DNA of 64,000 bases from contig JAVYIG010000172.1 in assembly GCA_035222895.1 (NCBI GenBank), positions 742,688 through 806,687 of the forward strand, written 5' to 3'. Origin of the DNA: Strongylocentrotus droebachiensis. Its lineage: Eukaryota; Echinodermata; Echinoidea; Camarodonta; Strongylocentrotidae. The notes below the pieces were generated by a model. It saw only the letters and a list, made by a program, of their open reading frames with translations, did no database searches and was not told where the DNA came from. How positions within the stretch are numbered: the first letter of the stretch is position 1; the number at the start of each line of letters is the position of its first letter. Positions 1-11,863 of this stretch are shown in pieces. The position numbers and the translations under genes were made by a program.

Positions 1-269
1 ACCGTCGAGCGAAGTGGCATACAGACGAGTCCAACAAGAAGATCTGCAATAGTAATATTGAAGATATAGCAGTTGGTGTAAGTTCGAAGTTTCCTTTCAA
101 CGTAAAATGCTGCCAGAATAAGTGCGTTTGTGAAGACCGTTAGCCCAGTCAGAGCCACTAAAATGAAGAACACCACGCTGAGCCGTGCTTCTTGTTGATC
201 TTCTATAATATGATCCGACAGGTTATCACAGGTCTTCAGAGTTCCATTGCATATACCCCGGATCTCCAT
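1..269 (-). CDS. Aminergic-like orphan GPCR, N-terminal part (cut by window edge)
   Basis: Reading the minus strand from the ATG at 269 gives an open frame through the N-terminus, TM1 and TM2 to the left edge. The N-terminus begins MEIRGICNGTLKTCDN and has an NGT glycosylation sequon. TM1 carries FTNALIL with N1.50, loop 1 is rich in basic residues, and TM2 contains NITIADLLVGL with D2.50 followed by MPLRST. The rest of the gene lies outside the window, so I cannot say whether it is functional. It is nearly identical to the 5' part of the broken gene at 8885-10181 and lacks that gene's first two frameshifts. The two are duplicates that include about 1.5 kb of upstream DNA. Ligand unknown; expected at the plasma membrane. 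Confidence 0.85.
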   Translation of the reverse strand, partial: MEIRGICNGTLKTCDNLSDHIIEDQQEARLSVVFFILVALTGLTVFTNALILAAFYVERKLRTYTNCYIFNITIADLLVGLVCMPLRST

Positions 270-1784
270 ACGGAAACTAAAACCCAGAAAGGTCAGCAAT
301 ATATCCAAGAAAAAAAATGAAGACAGAAAAGAATTCAATTTTTTGGAAACGGAGAAGATCAAATGGGAGCAAGATTATTTCTTGGGGAGAACGAGGGGGC
401 GAGATAAATGAGTGTCGTCAAAGCCAGTGACTTCTTTTAATAATGTTCGTTACTTGACACCTTCTGATTCTTACTTCTCTTGTTTTATATTTTCCTCCGC
501 ACAATCAATGACGAAAATAGTATTTTTACCTGTGTATGTTCAGCCATTCGAGAGGTCTGTGGAAGACCCGCGCTTTAGATATCTCTATATAATGAGCGAG
601 GCGGTGTTTTGATATTAGGGAGAAAAGTCTGAATATCTAACATTATGCATGATACTTGATCATCAGTGCTATTGTGGGCGGAGGAGAAGAATCTTATTGT
701 ACCTGTCTCTCTCTCTCTCTCTCTCTCGTTTCTTTCCCACATGAGATTTATTCGATTGGCAATAAAGAGAAGAACCGCCAACCATTGGTCAAACTTCCCC
801 TTCTGTCTATTTGTTCAGGCTTGTCTTTGGAAGGCATCGGTGAGATGATATTGCCACCTTATGACGACAAATATCACGAATGGATTGAAGTAATGAATGT
901 CATATTTCATGACTATCACAAATAGGTTTGCTGTGGATACACTCAGATAAAACATTCTGTCACCCCTAGGTATTTGATATCGGAAATCTCGGTGAATGAA
1001 TCTGAGTGAGCTAAGCAAACATGGAACACGAATTGTCACGTATTGATAAATTTGATGGTAGAATCCACAGTTGTTCAGAAAGTTAGATTTACCTGATGTG
1101 ATGAATTTCATTGTATAGGAATACTTATTATTTGCCCTACGCACCATACATTTCTGAACAATCTCTTAAAAATCTTCCCTGAGGTATCAGAAGGTAAAAC
1201 GGAAAGTTTAATCCACTTAGATAAAGTCGTAATATGAACTGTGATAGTTCATGTCTGAGAAGTTGAAGTAAACAACTAAAATCCATTCCACGAGATTAAT
1301 GTTGTCATTTTGTTTGGCTACATTTGCCTTTGAAGCTGAAATCATGATTGATTTGATTGTGTATTCCATCAACTTACAAAAACGGCGACAAATTATTATA
1401 ATCTAGTGATAAAACACTTATTCGTACTAATTGGAGGTGTTGTGATTCATTCACCTGACTCTAAATTTAAGAGTTGAGGGTTCGAATCAAATGAAAATTA
1501 AAGATCAAAATGCTTATTCATAATGAACATGATCAGCCAACTAATATTAAAGAATAAATGGGAACATTTGTATTGTCTTAATCTTACCTTTTCACAATAT
1601 CAGATATACAGTTAAATAAGGATTTTATACGAACAACTGATTGAATAACTGTTTGCAGATACTTTTAAACAGTTCTAAAGATGAACACGTCACCTCATCA
1701 CTGATAGGACAATATAACCACTGGCAGTATGAGGTGTTCAACGAATTCATTGTCATGGACGTAGTGTCCTTCTTGCAGAAAGAA
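74..1784. repeat. Segmental duplication, copy 1 (GPCR 5' part plus upstream flank)
   Basis: This stretch aligns by eye with 9994-11792, and the gene parts extend the match to 1 versus 9921. The shared order is GPCR start, CT-rich tract, then about 700 bp of flank ending near a cagaaag motif. The copy at 10860-10998 has about 138 bp not present here. The last 700 bp (1074-1782) occur a third time at 2424-3131. The CT run at 706-726 lies inside and is shortened in the other copy. I see no gene in 270-1784 apart from the start of the GPCR; short open frames here are not conserved between copies. Confidence 0.8.
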
Positions 1785-2064
1785 AAACTTATAAAGCAAG
1801 AAGTCACATCTTTCTCAACTTGTAATCTTCAATGTGTGGACAAGCAGCTAGCTATATTGCTTAGGCAAGCTGTTACGTACACCAAGACAACTTCATTGGG
1901 TGTGGCCTCTAGCCACTGTTACTCCCGTACATTATATACAGTCATCTACAAAAGAAATTCCTGTCTATAACAGGTGTATTGCCATTCCACTTTCCTTTCA
2001 ATGGTAGCCTCAACCTTTTCAAACAGTAACCCGTGACAACCCATTCAATGCTAATTACATCCAC

Positions 2065-2145
2065 CGATGGCACATTCGCTCTCGCTCTCTCTGTCCCTCT
2101 CTCTCTATCTCTGTCCCTCTATCTCTCTCTCTCTTTCTCTCTGTG
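2065..2145 (+). repeat. CT-rich microsatellite
   Basis: Imperfect (CT)n tract with interspersed GT and AT steps. It yields a meaningless Ser-Leu open frame. The surrounding 1790-2233 has no recognisable gene. Confidence 0.85.
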
Positions 2146-2233
2146 CCACACGTACACGCTATAATTCGCTTTATTTAGTTTCTAGTTTAATGAAAGAAAA
2201 AGGATATTTTGATAAAAACGCTGTTTGCGTTTT

Positions 2234-2419
2234 CCAACGTGCAGGCGCGTAGCCACGGGGGGGGGGGGGGGGGGGGGGGGGGGGCATGTGCCCCCCTAAA
2301 ATTTCCAGGATCGGTTGAAATTTTGTAGACCCCTTTTTTTTTACCTCGATCGATTACATGTATGTGCCCCCCCCCCCCCCCCCCAAACATCAAACCTTGG
2401 CTACGCGCCTGCCAACGTG
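2234..2419. mobile_element. hAT-type MITE with 8-bp target duplication
   Basis: The element spans 2242-2411. Its ends are inverted repeats: CAGGCGCGTAGCCACGG on the left and the complement of CAGGCGCGTAGCCAAGG on the right. It is flanked by a perfect 8-bp direct repeat, CCAACGTG, at 2234-2241 and 2412-2419. An 8-bp duplication and CAG-type ends are typical of the hAT superfamily. The interior is a G-run, a short unique core containing atcggttgaa, and a C-run, so the whole element can fold back on itself. It has no coding capacity. A relative lies at 21173-21301. Confidence 0.85.
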
Positions 2420-2423
2420 ACAT

Positions 2424-3187
2424 TCAGAAAGTTAGATTTACCTGATGTGATGAATTTCATTGTATAGGATTACTTATTGTTTGCCCTACGCACCATACAT
2501 TTCTGAATAATCTCTTAAAAATCTTCCCTGAGGTATCAGAAAGTAAAACGGAAAGTTTAATCCACTTAGATAAAGTCGTAACATGAACTTTGATAGTTCA
2601 TGTCTGAGAAGTTGTAGTAAACAACTAAAATCCATTCCACGAGATTAATGTTGTCATTTTGTTTGGCTTCATTTGCCATTAAAGCTGATATCATGATTGA
2701 TCTGATTGTGTATTCCATCTACTTACAATAACGGCGACAAATTATTATAATCTAGTGATAAAAACACTTATTCATATTAATTGGAGGTGTCGTGATTCAT
2801 TCACCTGACTCTAAATTAAAGAGTTGAGCGTTCGAATCAAATGCAAATTAAAGATCAAAATGCTTATTCATAATGAACATGATCAGCCAACTAATATTAA
2901 AGAATAAATGGGAACATTTGTATTGTCTTAATCTTACCTTTTCACAATATCGGATATACAGTTGAATAAGGATTTTATACGAACAACTGATTGAATAACT
3001 GTTTGCAGATACCTTTGAACAGTTCTAAATATGAACACGTCACCTCCTCACTAATAGGACAGTATAACCACTGACAGTATGAGGTGTTCAACGAATTCAT
3101 TGTCATGGACGTAGTGTCCTTTTTGCAGAAAGCCGATAGTTATTCATACATGTTATTAAAACACATACATCGAGCGTGAAAAGAAAG
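2424..3187. repeat. Third copy of the GPCR-flank duplication (gene absent)
   Basis: Matches 1074-1782 and 11075-11845. In the third location this flank ends at the 3' end of the GPCR at 11864-13130. Here no receptor follows at either end, so this is a footprint of a deleted or never-copied gene. The MITE at 2242-2411 sits immediately beside its left edge. From 3188 to 3985 I see no gene, only AT-rich unique-looking DNA. Confidence 0.75.
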
Positions 3188-3985
3188 TCAATATCTGTAT
3201 AATAGGATTAGGGTTGCGATCTGGTTATAGGCTTGGTGTAAAATTATGTTAAGGTTTCATGTTCAGTCCATGGTTGAAGTTATAAAGTCGGTTACTATAG
3301 GAAATTGACCATCGAGTGATAGAGCCGTCTGAGCATGTGTCTTATTATCCTTAGATCAAAATTCTGGCATCAGAGCCTTTGAAAACTAGAAGCAGATATT
3401 GTACTTCAAGTAGCTTCCATTCTGGTATTCAAACTCTCAAAAAATGCTCATTAAATCTGTACATAGCAATGATAGTACCCAGTGGAAAACTTTTCTTTTT
3501 CTATTATATTTGTAGAGTAACAACAAAAGATGAGTGGTTGTACCAATACAACCATTACGGTTCTGGTTTGAGTGCGATAACAAAACAGAACAAGTAATCG
3601 TTGAAACTTATCATTTCATGCCAGACATGCTAGAGTTAGTAATGAATGGTAACATTAGTACATTGTGAAATGTTAATGTAAAATATCACAGAAACACAAC
3701 TTCATCAAGTTCATACAACCTTAACCACATTTTATAAATATTACATGTACAAGCAATGTTAGCACAAATATGTTTCACACTATCATACAACTTAGACTTT
3801 ATTCGAAATCCAAACCTACGACTCGATCCATAAGAATCTACTGCAATCTCCCTTTCATGTCAGTGGCTGACACAGAATGATTTTTTCTTTATGGAGACAA
3901 CTTCTTCTTGGTACGTTGCAATTGTTTGAAAGCAAGTTTTGAGAGGACAATCCCTGATGAAATATCCCCAGATCAGATGGAATGA

Positions 3986-4198
3986 AAAAATTGACGTGTA
4001 TCTCTTACAAGTAACAACGTAGAATGCTGCCAGAATTAGAGCATTTATGAAGGCGGTTAAACGAAAAAGAACCATTAAACAGAGGACCATCACACTGAAA
4101 CTAGGTTTCTGTACGTCTTCTTTCATCATATCTTCCTAAAGATTGTTAGAAATTGCCAAAGTTGCATTGGCAAGGCTAAATGTTCTACTAGTCTCCAT
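3986..4198 (-). pseudogene. GPCR N-terminal relic
   Basis: The frame starts with a family-like ATG at 4198 (METSRTFSLANATLA, with an NAT sequon). It meets an in-frame TAG after about 20 codons and then continues as VQKPSFSV followed by a TM1 with FINALILAAFYV, where N1.50 is kept. Homology to the receptors ends just after TM1. No TM2-TM7 remains downstream, so this is a dead fragment. DNA upstream of it (about 4650-4860) resembles the DNA upstream of the genes at 15.2 kb and 45 kb, which supports descent from an array member. Confidence 0.75.
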
Positions 4199-4740
4199 AA
4201 CGAGATGGATAACCCCCGAATGTCATTACAGCTTATAGAAAAACAAACAAAAACGAAGGATTCTCTAAACCGCGAAGCGTTAAAAGAAAAATCGTGGAAA
4301 AGGAAATGGAACGTAAAGCAGTCACAACTCACAATGTCTTGGCGGGTGGCAAGAAGAAATGATGAGATCTAGCAATGATCAATATTCGTAACAAATTTCT
4401 TGCACTTTCCTTAATATCCACCCCCTATCTTGCTGGTCACTGACAATCATAAACTTTTTGTTCAACATTATTTTCTCTCCGTATTATCATGCACGTTAAA
4501 GGGCAGGCACTCTAAGTTCTCGAATAAGAAAGACACGTCTAGAATCCCAATCCTTCATAAACTCTTCATTTTGGAGTCAGGTAATACTTTCACCTTCAAG
4601 AGAAAACTCCAAACAGCCCAAATCGTAATCTTCCCTGATCACCAGTCAGTGATGTAGAGCAGAAGAAATTAAAGTACTATTATAGTGCAACCACTGAACG
4701 CAGAAGTTGTGTCGTTTGACTAATAGAAGCCCTTTTTTTA

Positions 4741-4997
4741 CCAACGATTTGCTTTGCTTTACTGCTACTTTGTATAACATTTCACTCTTTTATTTTAAAA
4801 GCATTATTGAGAGAATATGACCAGCCCATGGTGAGGATTTTACGAATGAAATGAGACACTTATTGATAAACGATTTGCTTTGCTTAACTGCTACTTCGTC
4901 TAACATTTCATTCATTTATATTAAAATCAATATTGAGAGAGAATATGACCCGCTCACGGGGAGGATATTACGAATGAAATGAGACACGTATTGTTAA
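4741..4997. repeat. Tandem duplication, two units of about 127 bp
   Basis: Two diverged copies begin with cgatttgctttgctt, at about 4745 and 4872, and end with gaatgaaatgagacac. Part of the unit (agcattattgagaga) resembles sequence at 17460-17515 and 44685-44735, upstream of other receptors. This suggests a conserved or co-duplicated 5' flank. The rest of 4199-6148 shows no recognisable gene. Confidence 0.7.
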
Positions 4998-6148
4998 ACA
5001 GCAGGACTATACAGGATATGAATCTCTTCACACATGCTCATGAAAATGTAATTTATACAGTCTCCTGGGTACTGTGATGAGATAGAATCTCAATCATCTG
5101 AATGCTAGTATCACGTTTCCTCATTATTAAAGCGCGTTCATGACGTAGGATAAAGAAATAGGCAAAGGCAACAATAATTCGAAGAAGCTGGCAATTTCGC
5201 AAGAAACCTAATGATTAACATATTAAAGTGAACATTATGAAATTCTCGCTATCGTCAATTCACCCAACATGCCCGGATGTATTGTTGCCACTTTCGAGAC
5301 TTATTTTTAGTTTGTTTAACAATATTTTCATATGTTTTTTTCGTAATGATCCACTATTGAAATCGCTTGAAAATCGTGATAAACTACTTTGATTACAGTC
5401 CGAAAAATAAAGTACAGACACTTACAAAATCAACGACGGCATGCACAGTGCAGCCGCATGAAATAGACCGGAAGCGACTTGGTCACCAAAATATCCCAGC
5501 GTGTATTTGAAATGGGGCCTGAACGTAACATACGGGTATTTTAAACATATTTGCGATAGCGAGATTGCCATTAATACAGAGTACATGAGAGAGCAGGGGT
5601 CAAAGTGTATAAACGGATTCCCCATGTTTTAACAGATTAAATGGCAGAGCTCATAATTATTCAGACAATTAGCTTAATGTGATGGTATTTTTCGCCTATC
5701 GCCTGTCTTAAGCTTACACTTAAAGCTTGTAAACATCAAGTCTTAATGCTGAAGCTAGAAATATAATCTCAGCATGGAACGCAAAGTGCATCTCCTTGTC
5801 GCAATCAACAATTTGAGCGACGACCGCTTGGCATAAGGCATTAATCATCATTACCAAATCCCTCGAAGACGACTTATCGACATCAGTCACCTGGTTAATT
5901 ACTTGCAAGAATACTCATGCTTTTTTTGTAGTGAGTCAGGTAAAACAAACAAACCAAATCAAACATATTCCAAGCTTTTCCATACATAATACAGCATTTG
6001 TAATGAATGTCAGATATGTTGTTGAATGATCAAGTTCGTACGAAGAAGATAATTAGCTCCAAGCTACAATTGCTAACTTGAAGACGACCATGATAGTTAC
6101 AAAAGCTAATATTGGTATAACATGAAGATTGCGCAGCTTTCTCTGGAT

Positions 6149-7456
6149 TCATTTACATTTTCGGCCGCATAGAATCTTCAGAACGGTTTTCCGAATTAGG
6201 GGCTGAGCCATGGCGTATGCAAAAGGATTAACCAAGCTATTACTATATGATAGCCAACGTGATATCTCAGAGAAACTGAAGACACTGTTGATGTGGTCAA
6301 AGACATCTTTAAAGAGGGATTGTATCATGATGCTAACAATGTTCGGTAACCAAGTCGCAACGAAGGCGAGAACCAAAAATGTCATGGTACGCATTGCCTT
6401 CCGACCTTCGGGTGAATTTCCACTTTTGGATCTGTTGATTACCCTGTTGTCTACAGAAATACTGCACCTATGTCCCTTCAAAACGTGGTTTCTTTTAGTT
6501 TTGGTGTGAAAAGTGTTTTGCGATCTGTCATTGACTCTTTCGAACCGTGAGCTCGTGATATCACTTTCTCTTCCTTTCTGCGTTCGCTCAGAATCACTTG
6601 AAACCATCAATGAAATACTTAATATACTAACAGTATCTACCAGGCTTGTAAAAGCAACACCATCCTTTTTAGATCTATCTCCAACCTCACTTGAGCCACC
6701 TGTCTCACCACTGCCTACATGATGTGGAACGGTGTTTCTTTTCTTGAGACCTTTGGAAAGATGTCCATCCCCGATGTTTCTCACCCGAAGGTACACACGA
6801 AGATAAAAACCAGCTATAATGAGGAAAGGCCCAACCAGTCTGAGGATGGACACCAAAATCGTTGTGGTTTTCGTCTGCGAATAATTCGGTCTTGAAAAAC
6901 CAGAAGATGAAATTTTGTTATTTGGATCTACAAAGTCCCAGACAGAAGTGACCATCATCCACAGTCCAAACGACAGTATCCATGTTCCAATATTTACAAC
7001 CGTGGCCTTGCAGATGCTTTTCCGTTGGAAATGTTTGATAGGATGCAGTATGGCAATGTAACGGTCGATGCAAATGACGAGGACACCACATACTGAAACA
7101 CTAAGGATCGAGTTCTGGAATCCTAGAAACAAGATACTAGCTACCCTACCGAAGTGCCATCCACTGTAGAGGTGCACCGTCGAGCGAAGTGGCATACATA
7201 CGAGTCCAACAAGAATGTCTGCAATGGTGATGTTGAAGATATAGCAGTTGGTGTAGGTCCGTAGTTTCTTCTCAACATAGAATGCTGTCAGAATGAGTGC
7301 GTTTGTGAGGACAGTTATACTAGACAGAACTAGTAAGATGAAAAAGGTCACACTGACTTTGGGCTTCTGTAAGTCTTGTATCATCGTCCCCTCTGACAAA
7401 TTGTCAACGGTTTTCAAAGTTCCATTGGTATGGAAGAATGCACCGCTAACCTCCAT
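6149..7456 (-). CDS. Orphan aminergic-like class A GPCR (gene A), intact
   Basis: Single-exon receptor of 435 codons. The frame is open 14 codons further upstream, but the ATG at 7456 (MEVSGAFF, then an NGT sequon) aligns with the start of every paralogue. Visible landmarks: N1.50 at residue 52 (TNALIL), D2.50 at 80, DRY with R3.50 at 132, W4.50 at 159 (GTWILSFG), P5.50 at 210 with Y5.58. Further on come RKAMRTMTFLVLAF then TWLPN in TM6, and RWLSYSNSLVNP with NPFAY in TM7. Loop 3 is about 150 residues, polar, and contains the shared SISLMVSSDSER block. The tail is only a few residues (CGRKCK). Position 3.32 is Gln, not the amine-binding Asp, and 3.25 is Ser rather than Cys. A plasma-membrane receptor with G-protein coupling is expected from the fold. 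The ligand is unknown. Confidence 0.93.
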   Translation of the reverse strand: MEVSGAFFHTNGTLKTVDNLSEGTMIQDLQKPKVSVTFFILLVLSSITVLTNALILTAFYVEKKLRTYTNCYIFNITIADILVGLVCMPLRSTVHLYSGWHFGRVASILFLGFQNSILSVSVCGVLVICIDRYIAILHPIKHFQRKSICKATVVNIGTWILSFGLWMMVTSVWDFVDPNNKISSSGFSRPNYSQTKTTTILVSILRLVGPFLIIAGFYLRVYLRVRNIGDGHLSKGLKKRNTVPHHVGSGETGGSSEVGDRSKKDGVAFTSLVDTVSILSISLMVSSDSERTQKGRESDITSSRFERVNDRSQNTFHTKTKRNHVLKGHRCSISVDNRVINRSKSGNSPEGRKAMRTMTFLVLAFVATWLPNIVSIMIQSLFKDVFDHINSVFSFSEISRWLSYSNSLVNPFAYAMAQPLIRKTVLKILCGRKCK

Positions 7457-8884
7457 GATGATGCTGCAAATGTCCTTCAATGTCAGCAAAGTTTCCAATA
7501 AGATAATGATCCTTTTAAACGTGAAACACTTTGCCTGTAAAAGAAAGGTACAACGAATGGTAGTCAGAACGTATATCGTTCCTGACGATATCCTGACGAA
7601 AAGAAACAGATATGGTCCTCTCTCTAATGTTCAGAGCGAAATTGTTTGACATGTAGTCCCCACTTCCATTAACCGTGCGGTCACTGGATTATCACAATAA
7701 ATGGAGGGGGTGGAGTATTCTTCAGGAAGCTTCAATTCTTGAGTAAGACATTATTCTAAGCTCACGAAGATATAAATGGCAACATTCAGTATAATAATTA
7801 TATTTGATCAACGCTGTATGAGGTAGGAGCGAAATATTTTCATACGACCGGATGCCGCGTAAATTGCAATAACCAAATCCACAATAACTGGGATCATTTC
7901 ACAATCATGAGCCAAACATCAATTATGGCTTAACCATTACTTTGTTTGAAGTTCAATCGAGTCTTTGAAAGCAATATCGAGAAGAAAAACTACCATCTCA
8001 TTAATAACAAATATTTCGCCAAAAAACCAAACACTTACAATTAATTATACTGTGATTCGAATGACTATGTTCTTATTTGTCCCTGGTATAAAAAATGAAG
8101 ATGACAAGTATGTCGTGAGGCTTTACTTTGTACAGTCATTCAAATGAAAATTTTCGTATGCATCCTTTAAAAAAAAATTGAAGATGACAAATATGTCACC
8201 TGACAGTGTGGTTTTACTTCACAATCAGCTGTGTCACGTTACACGATTGTCAGGGGTGCAATAACGACAAAGACTGGGCAACAGCAAATACCAATAGTAG
8301 AAGTTGTGCTCTTGACCAACATTTTTACTTAGGCGATGGATATACTCAAGGGAACATTATGCGAGTGATAGCAGTTGTTGAGAGTACGAGGAATCCTCGC
8401 GTTTCCACGGAGTCGTCACGTTGGAATAGATTTTATGACACAAATTAAGCAAAACATTTATTATAATTGACTAAACTTCTAAGGTCTGGTGTAGATTTCT
8501 AAAGGTATGCTGTGATGAAGAATCGTAATATTGTAACTACCACCATTGACGCGGGAGGTGATTACAATTAAAATTGTATGTTTCAAATTACGATTAACAT
8601 AATCATCGTAATTAACATCATTCCATAAGAAATTTGTTGAGTTTAAGATTGCTTACTCCTAAAGATACACACATACACACACACACACACACGTATATAT
8701 AGAAATATATCTATTTCCCTTTCAATATCACTGTTTTCAAACAATGAGATTAATCGAATCCACAGAAAGATGACAGTTAAGATTATTTAACATTTACAAT
8801 AGTTAGTTTTTACTTGAAGATGACATTGATATCTACACCATCTCAAAATGTCTTCACAGAAAGGTTCAAGGATTCTCTGTAGAT
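7457..8884. other. Intergenic, no gene seen
   Basis: AT-rich DNA between two receptors, with a (CA)n tract at about 8669-8693. The open frames here are short, lack domains and are not repeated elsewhere in the window. I see no promoter motif that I can support. Confidence 0.6.
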
Positions 8885-10181
8885 TCATTCACACTTTCGG
8901 TCACGTAAAATCTTCAGAACGCTCTGACGAATGAGAGGTTGTGCCATGGCGTACGCAAACGGGTTAATCAAACTATTACTAAACGATAACCAGCGAGCTA
9001 TTTTCGATAAATTGTTAACTTCATTGATAAGTTCGGAGACATCTGCAGAAAATATAAAATGTATCATGAGGGTAACAACATTAGGTAGCCAGGTCACAAC
9101 GAAGGCCAAAACCAAAAATGTCATGGTACGCATTGCCTTCCGACCTTCTGCTGGAAGTCTATTCTGTGGTATCTTGATAGTCCTGTTTTGGACAGAGATA
9201 CTGCACATAGGCTGCTTTGGAGAATGGATTTCATTAGTTCCTGTCTGGTAATCATCCTGTAATCGTTTATTGCCTATTTCAACCGAATTATTCAGTAAAT
9301 CATTTTCTTTCTCTCTTTTCCTTCGCTCAGAATCACGAGAAACATGTAATGAAATACTAGATATGATAACGGCTTCTTTTATGTTAGCAAAAATAACACC
9401 ATCCTCTATAGATCTGTCTTGAGTCAGTGCACTACTTGAGACGGTGCCTTCCGCACTAAAGCCCACAAGACATCGAACTTTCTATTTACTGAGACCAATG
9501 TTAGGTCTTTCACGGCCGATAATTCTCATCCGAAAGTACACACGAATATAAAGGCCAGCTATGATCAGAATAGGCCCAACAAGTCTGAGGATAGACACCA
9601 ATGTGCTAGTTGTTCTCGTCAGGGAATAATTCGGTGTTGAAAAACCAGAAGTTGTTTTTGAATATTGCGGCTCTACAAGGTCCCAAACAGAAGTGACCAT
9701 CATCCACAGTCCAAACGACAATATCCATGTTCCAATATTCACAACGGTGGCTCTGTGGATGCTTTTCCGTTCGAAATGTTTGATTGGATGCAGTATGGAA
9801 AAGTAACGTTCGATGCAAATGACGATGACACCACACACTGAAACACTAAGGATCGAGTTCTGGAATCCTAGAAACAAGATACTAGCTACCCTACCGAAGT
9901 GCCATCCATCGTAAAGGTACACGGTCGAGTGAAGTGGCACACAGACGAGTCCAACAAGAAGATCTGCAATAGTAATATTGAAGATATAGCAGTTGGCGTA
10001 AGTTTCCTTTCAACGTAAAATGCTGCCAGAATAAGTGCGTTTGTGAAGACCGTTAGACCAGTCAGAGCCACTAAAATGAAGAACACCACGCTGAGTCGTG
10101 GTTCTTGTTTGTCTTCTATAATATGATCCGACAAGTTATCACAGGTCTCCAGAGTTCCATTGCATATTCCCGGATCTCCAT
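8885..10181 (-). pseudogene. Aminergic-like GPCR pseudogene with three lesions
   Basis: Full-length homologue of gene A and the closest relative of the edge gene at 1-269. Compared with that gene, a 1-bp deletion near codon 5 puts the family ATG (10181) out of frame. A 7-bp deletion near 10005 in loop 1 (gcgtaagtttcc versus gtgtaagttcgaagtttcc) breaks TM1-TM2. A third lesion is an in-frame TAG at 9482-9484 early in loop 3. Downstream the frame is preserved: the SSISLHVSRDSER block, TWLPN, RWLSFSNSLINP, NPFAY and a short tail ending RKCE. The lesions are scattered and the rest is well kept, so inactivation looks recent. Expression as a full receptor is not possible without correction. Confidence 0.9.
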
Positions 10182-11845
10182 ACGGAAACTAAAACCCAGA
10201 AAGGTCAGCAATATATCCAAGAAAAAAAAAGAAGAAAGAAAATAATTAATTTTTTTGTAAACGGAGAAGATCAAATGGCAGCAAGATTATTTCTTTGGGA
10301 GAACGAGGGGGCGAGATAAATGAGTGTCGTCAAAGCCAGTGGCTTCTTTTAATAATTTTGGTTACTTGACACCCTCTGATTCTTACTTCTATTGTTTTAT
10401 ATTTTCCTCCGCACAATAAGTGACGAAAATAGTAGTTTACCTGTATATGTTCAGCCATTCAAGAGGTCTGTGTTATGAGCGAGGTGGTGTTTTGATTTTA
10501 GAGAGAAAAGTCGAAATATCTAACATTATGCATGATACTTCATCATCAATGATATTGTGGGCGGAGGAGAAGAAGAATAGTGTACCTGTCTCTCTCTCGT
10601 TTCTTTCCCATTTAAGATTTAATCGATTGACAATAAAGAGAAGAACCGCCAATCATTGGTGAAACTTCCCCTTTTGTCTATTTGTTCAGCCTTGTCTTTG
10701 GAAGGCATCAGTGAGATGATATTGCCACCTTATGACGACAAATGATACGAATGGAATAAAATAACGAATGTCAAATATCATGACTATCACAAATATGTTT
10801 GCTGTGGATACACTCAGATGAAACCTTTTGTCATCCCTAGGTATTTGATATCGGAAATCTTCCCTGTCATCTCGAGGGAAGGTTCTATGTTACAGCAATT
10901 CGTATCGTATTCCTTAATTATTGTTCGGGCGTGAACGACAGAGAATCGGCTAAGGCAACCACTAATACAAACAAGGTTGACCAATTGTTTACTGCGGTGA
11001 ATAAATCTGAGTGAGCTAAGAAAACATGGAACATGAATTGTCACGTTTTGATAGATTTGATTGCAGAATCCACAGTTGTTTAGAAAGTTAGATTTACATG
11101 ATGCGATGAATTTCATTGTATAGGATTACTAATTATTTGCCCTACGCACCTTCAATTTCTGAACAATCTCTTAAAAATCTTATCTGAGATATCAGAATTA
11201 AAAAATAGAAAGTTTAATCCACTTATATAAAGTCGTAAGATGAACGTTGATAGTTCTTGTCTGAGAAGTTGAAGTAAACAACTAAAATCCAATCCATGAG
11301 ATTAATGTTGTCATTTTGTTTGGCTACATTTGCATTTGAAGCTGAAATCATGATTGATCTGATTGTGTATTTCATCTACTTACAATAACGGCGACAAATT
11401 ATTATAATCTAGTGATAAAAACACTTATTCATACTAATTGGAGGTGTCGTGATTCATTCACCTGACTCTAAATCAAAGAGTTGATGGTTAGAATCAAATG
11501 AAAATTAGAGATTAAAATACTTATTTATAATAATCATAATCACGCAACCAATATTAAAAAAATAAATGGGAACATTTGTACTGTCTTAATCTTACTTTTT
11601 CACAATATCAGATATACAGTTGAATAAGGATTTTATATGAACAACTAATTGAATAACTGTTTGCAGATACTTTTAAATAGTTCTGAAGATGAACACGTCA
11701 CCTCATCACTAATAGGACATTATAACCACTGGCAGTATGAGGTGTTAAACGAGTTCATTGTCATGGACGTAGTGTCATTTTTGCAGAAAGACGATGATTA
11801 TTCATACATGTTATTAAAAACACTTGCATCGAGCGTAAAAAGAAC
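9921..11845. repeat. Segmental duplication, copy 2
   Basis: Matches 1-1784 with the same gene orientation and flank order, and matches 2424-3187 over its last 770 bp. It contains about 138 bp at 10860-10998 that are absent at the matching point of copy 1. Either copy 1 lost this stretch or copy 2 gained it; I see no clear target duplication. It ends at the 3' end of the receptor at 11864-13130. No gene of its own beyond the pseudogene start. Confidence 0.8.
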
Positions 11846-11863
11846 AAGTGCATGTTTCTGTAT

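Noticed and set aside
5422..5625. 67-codon frame with a few hydrophobic stretches near a receptor relic
   Set aside because: No receptor motif and no copy elsewhere in the array.
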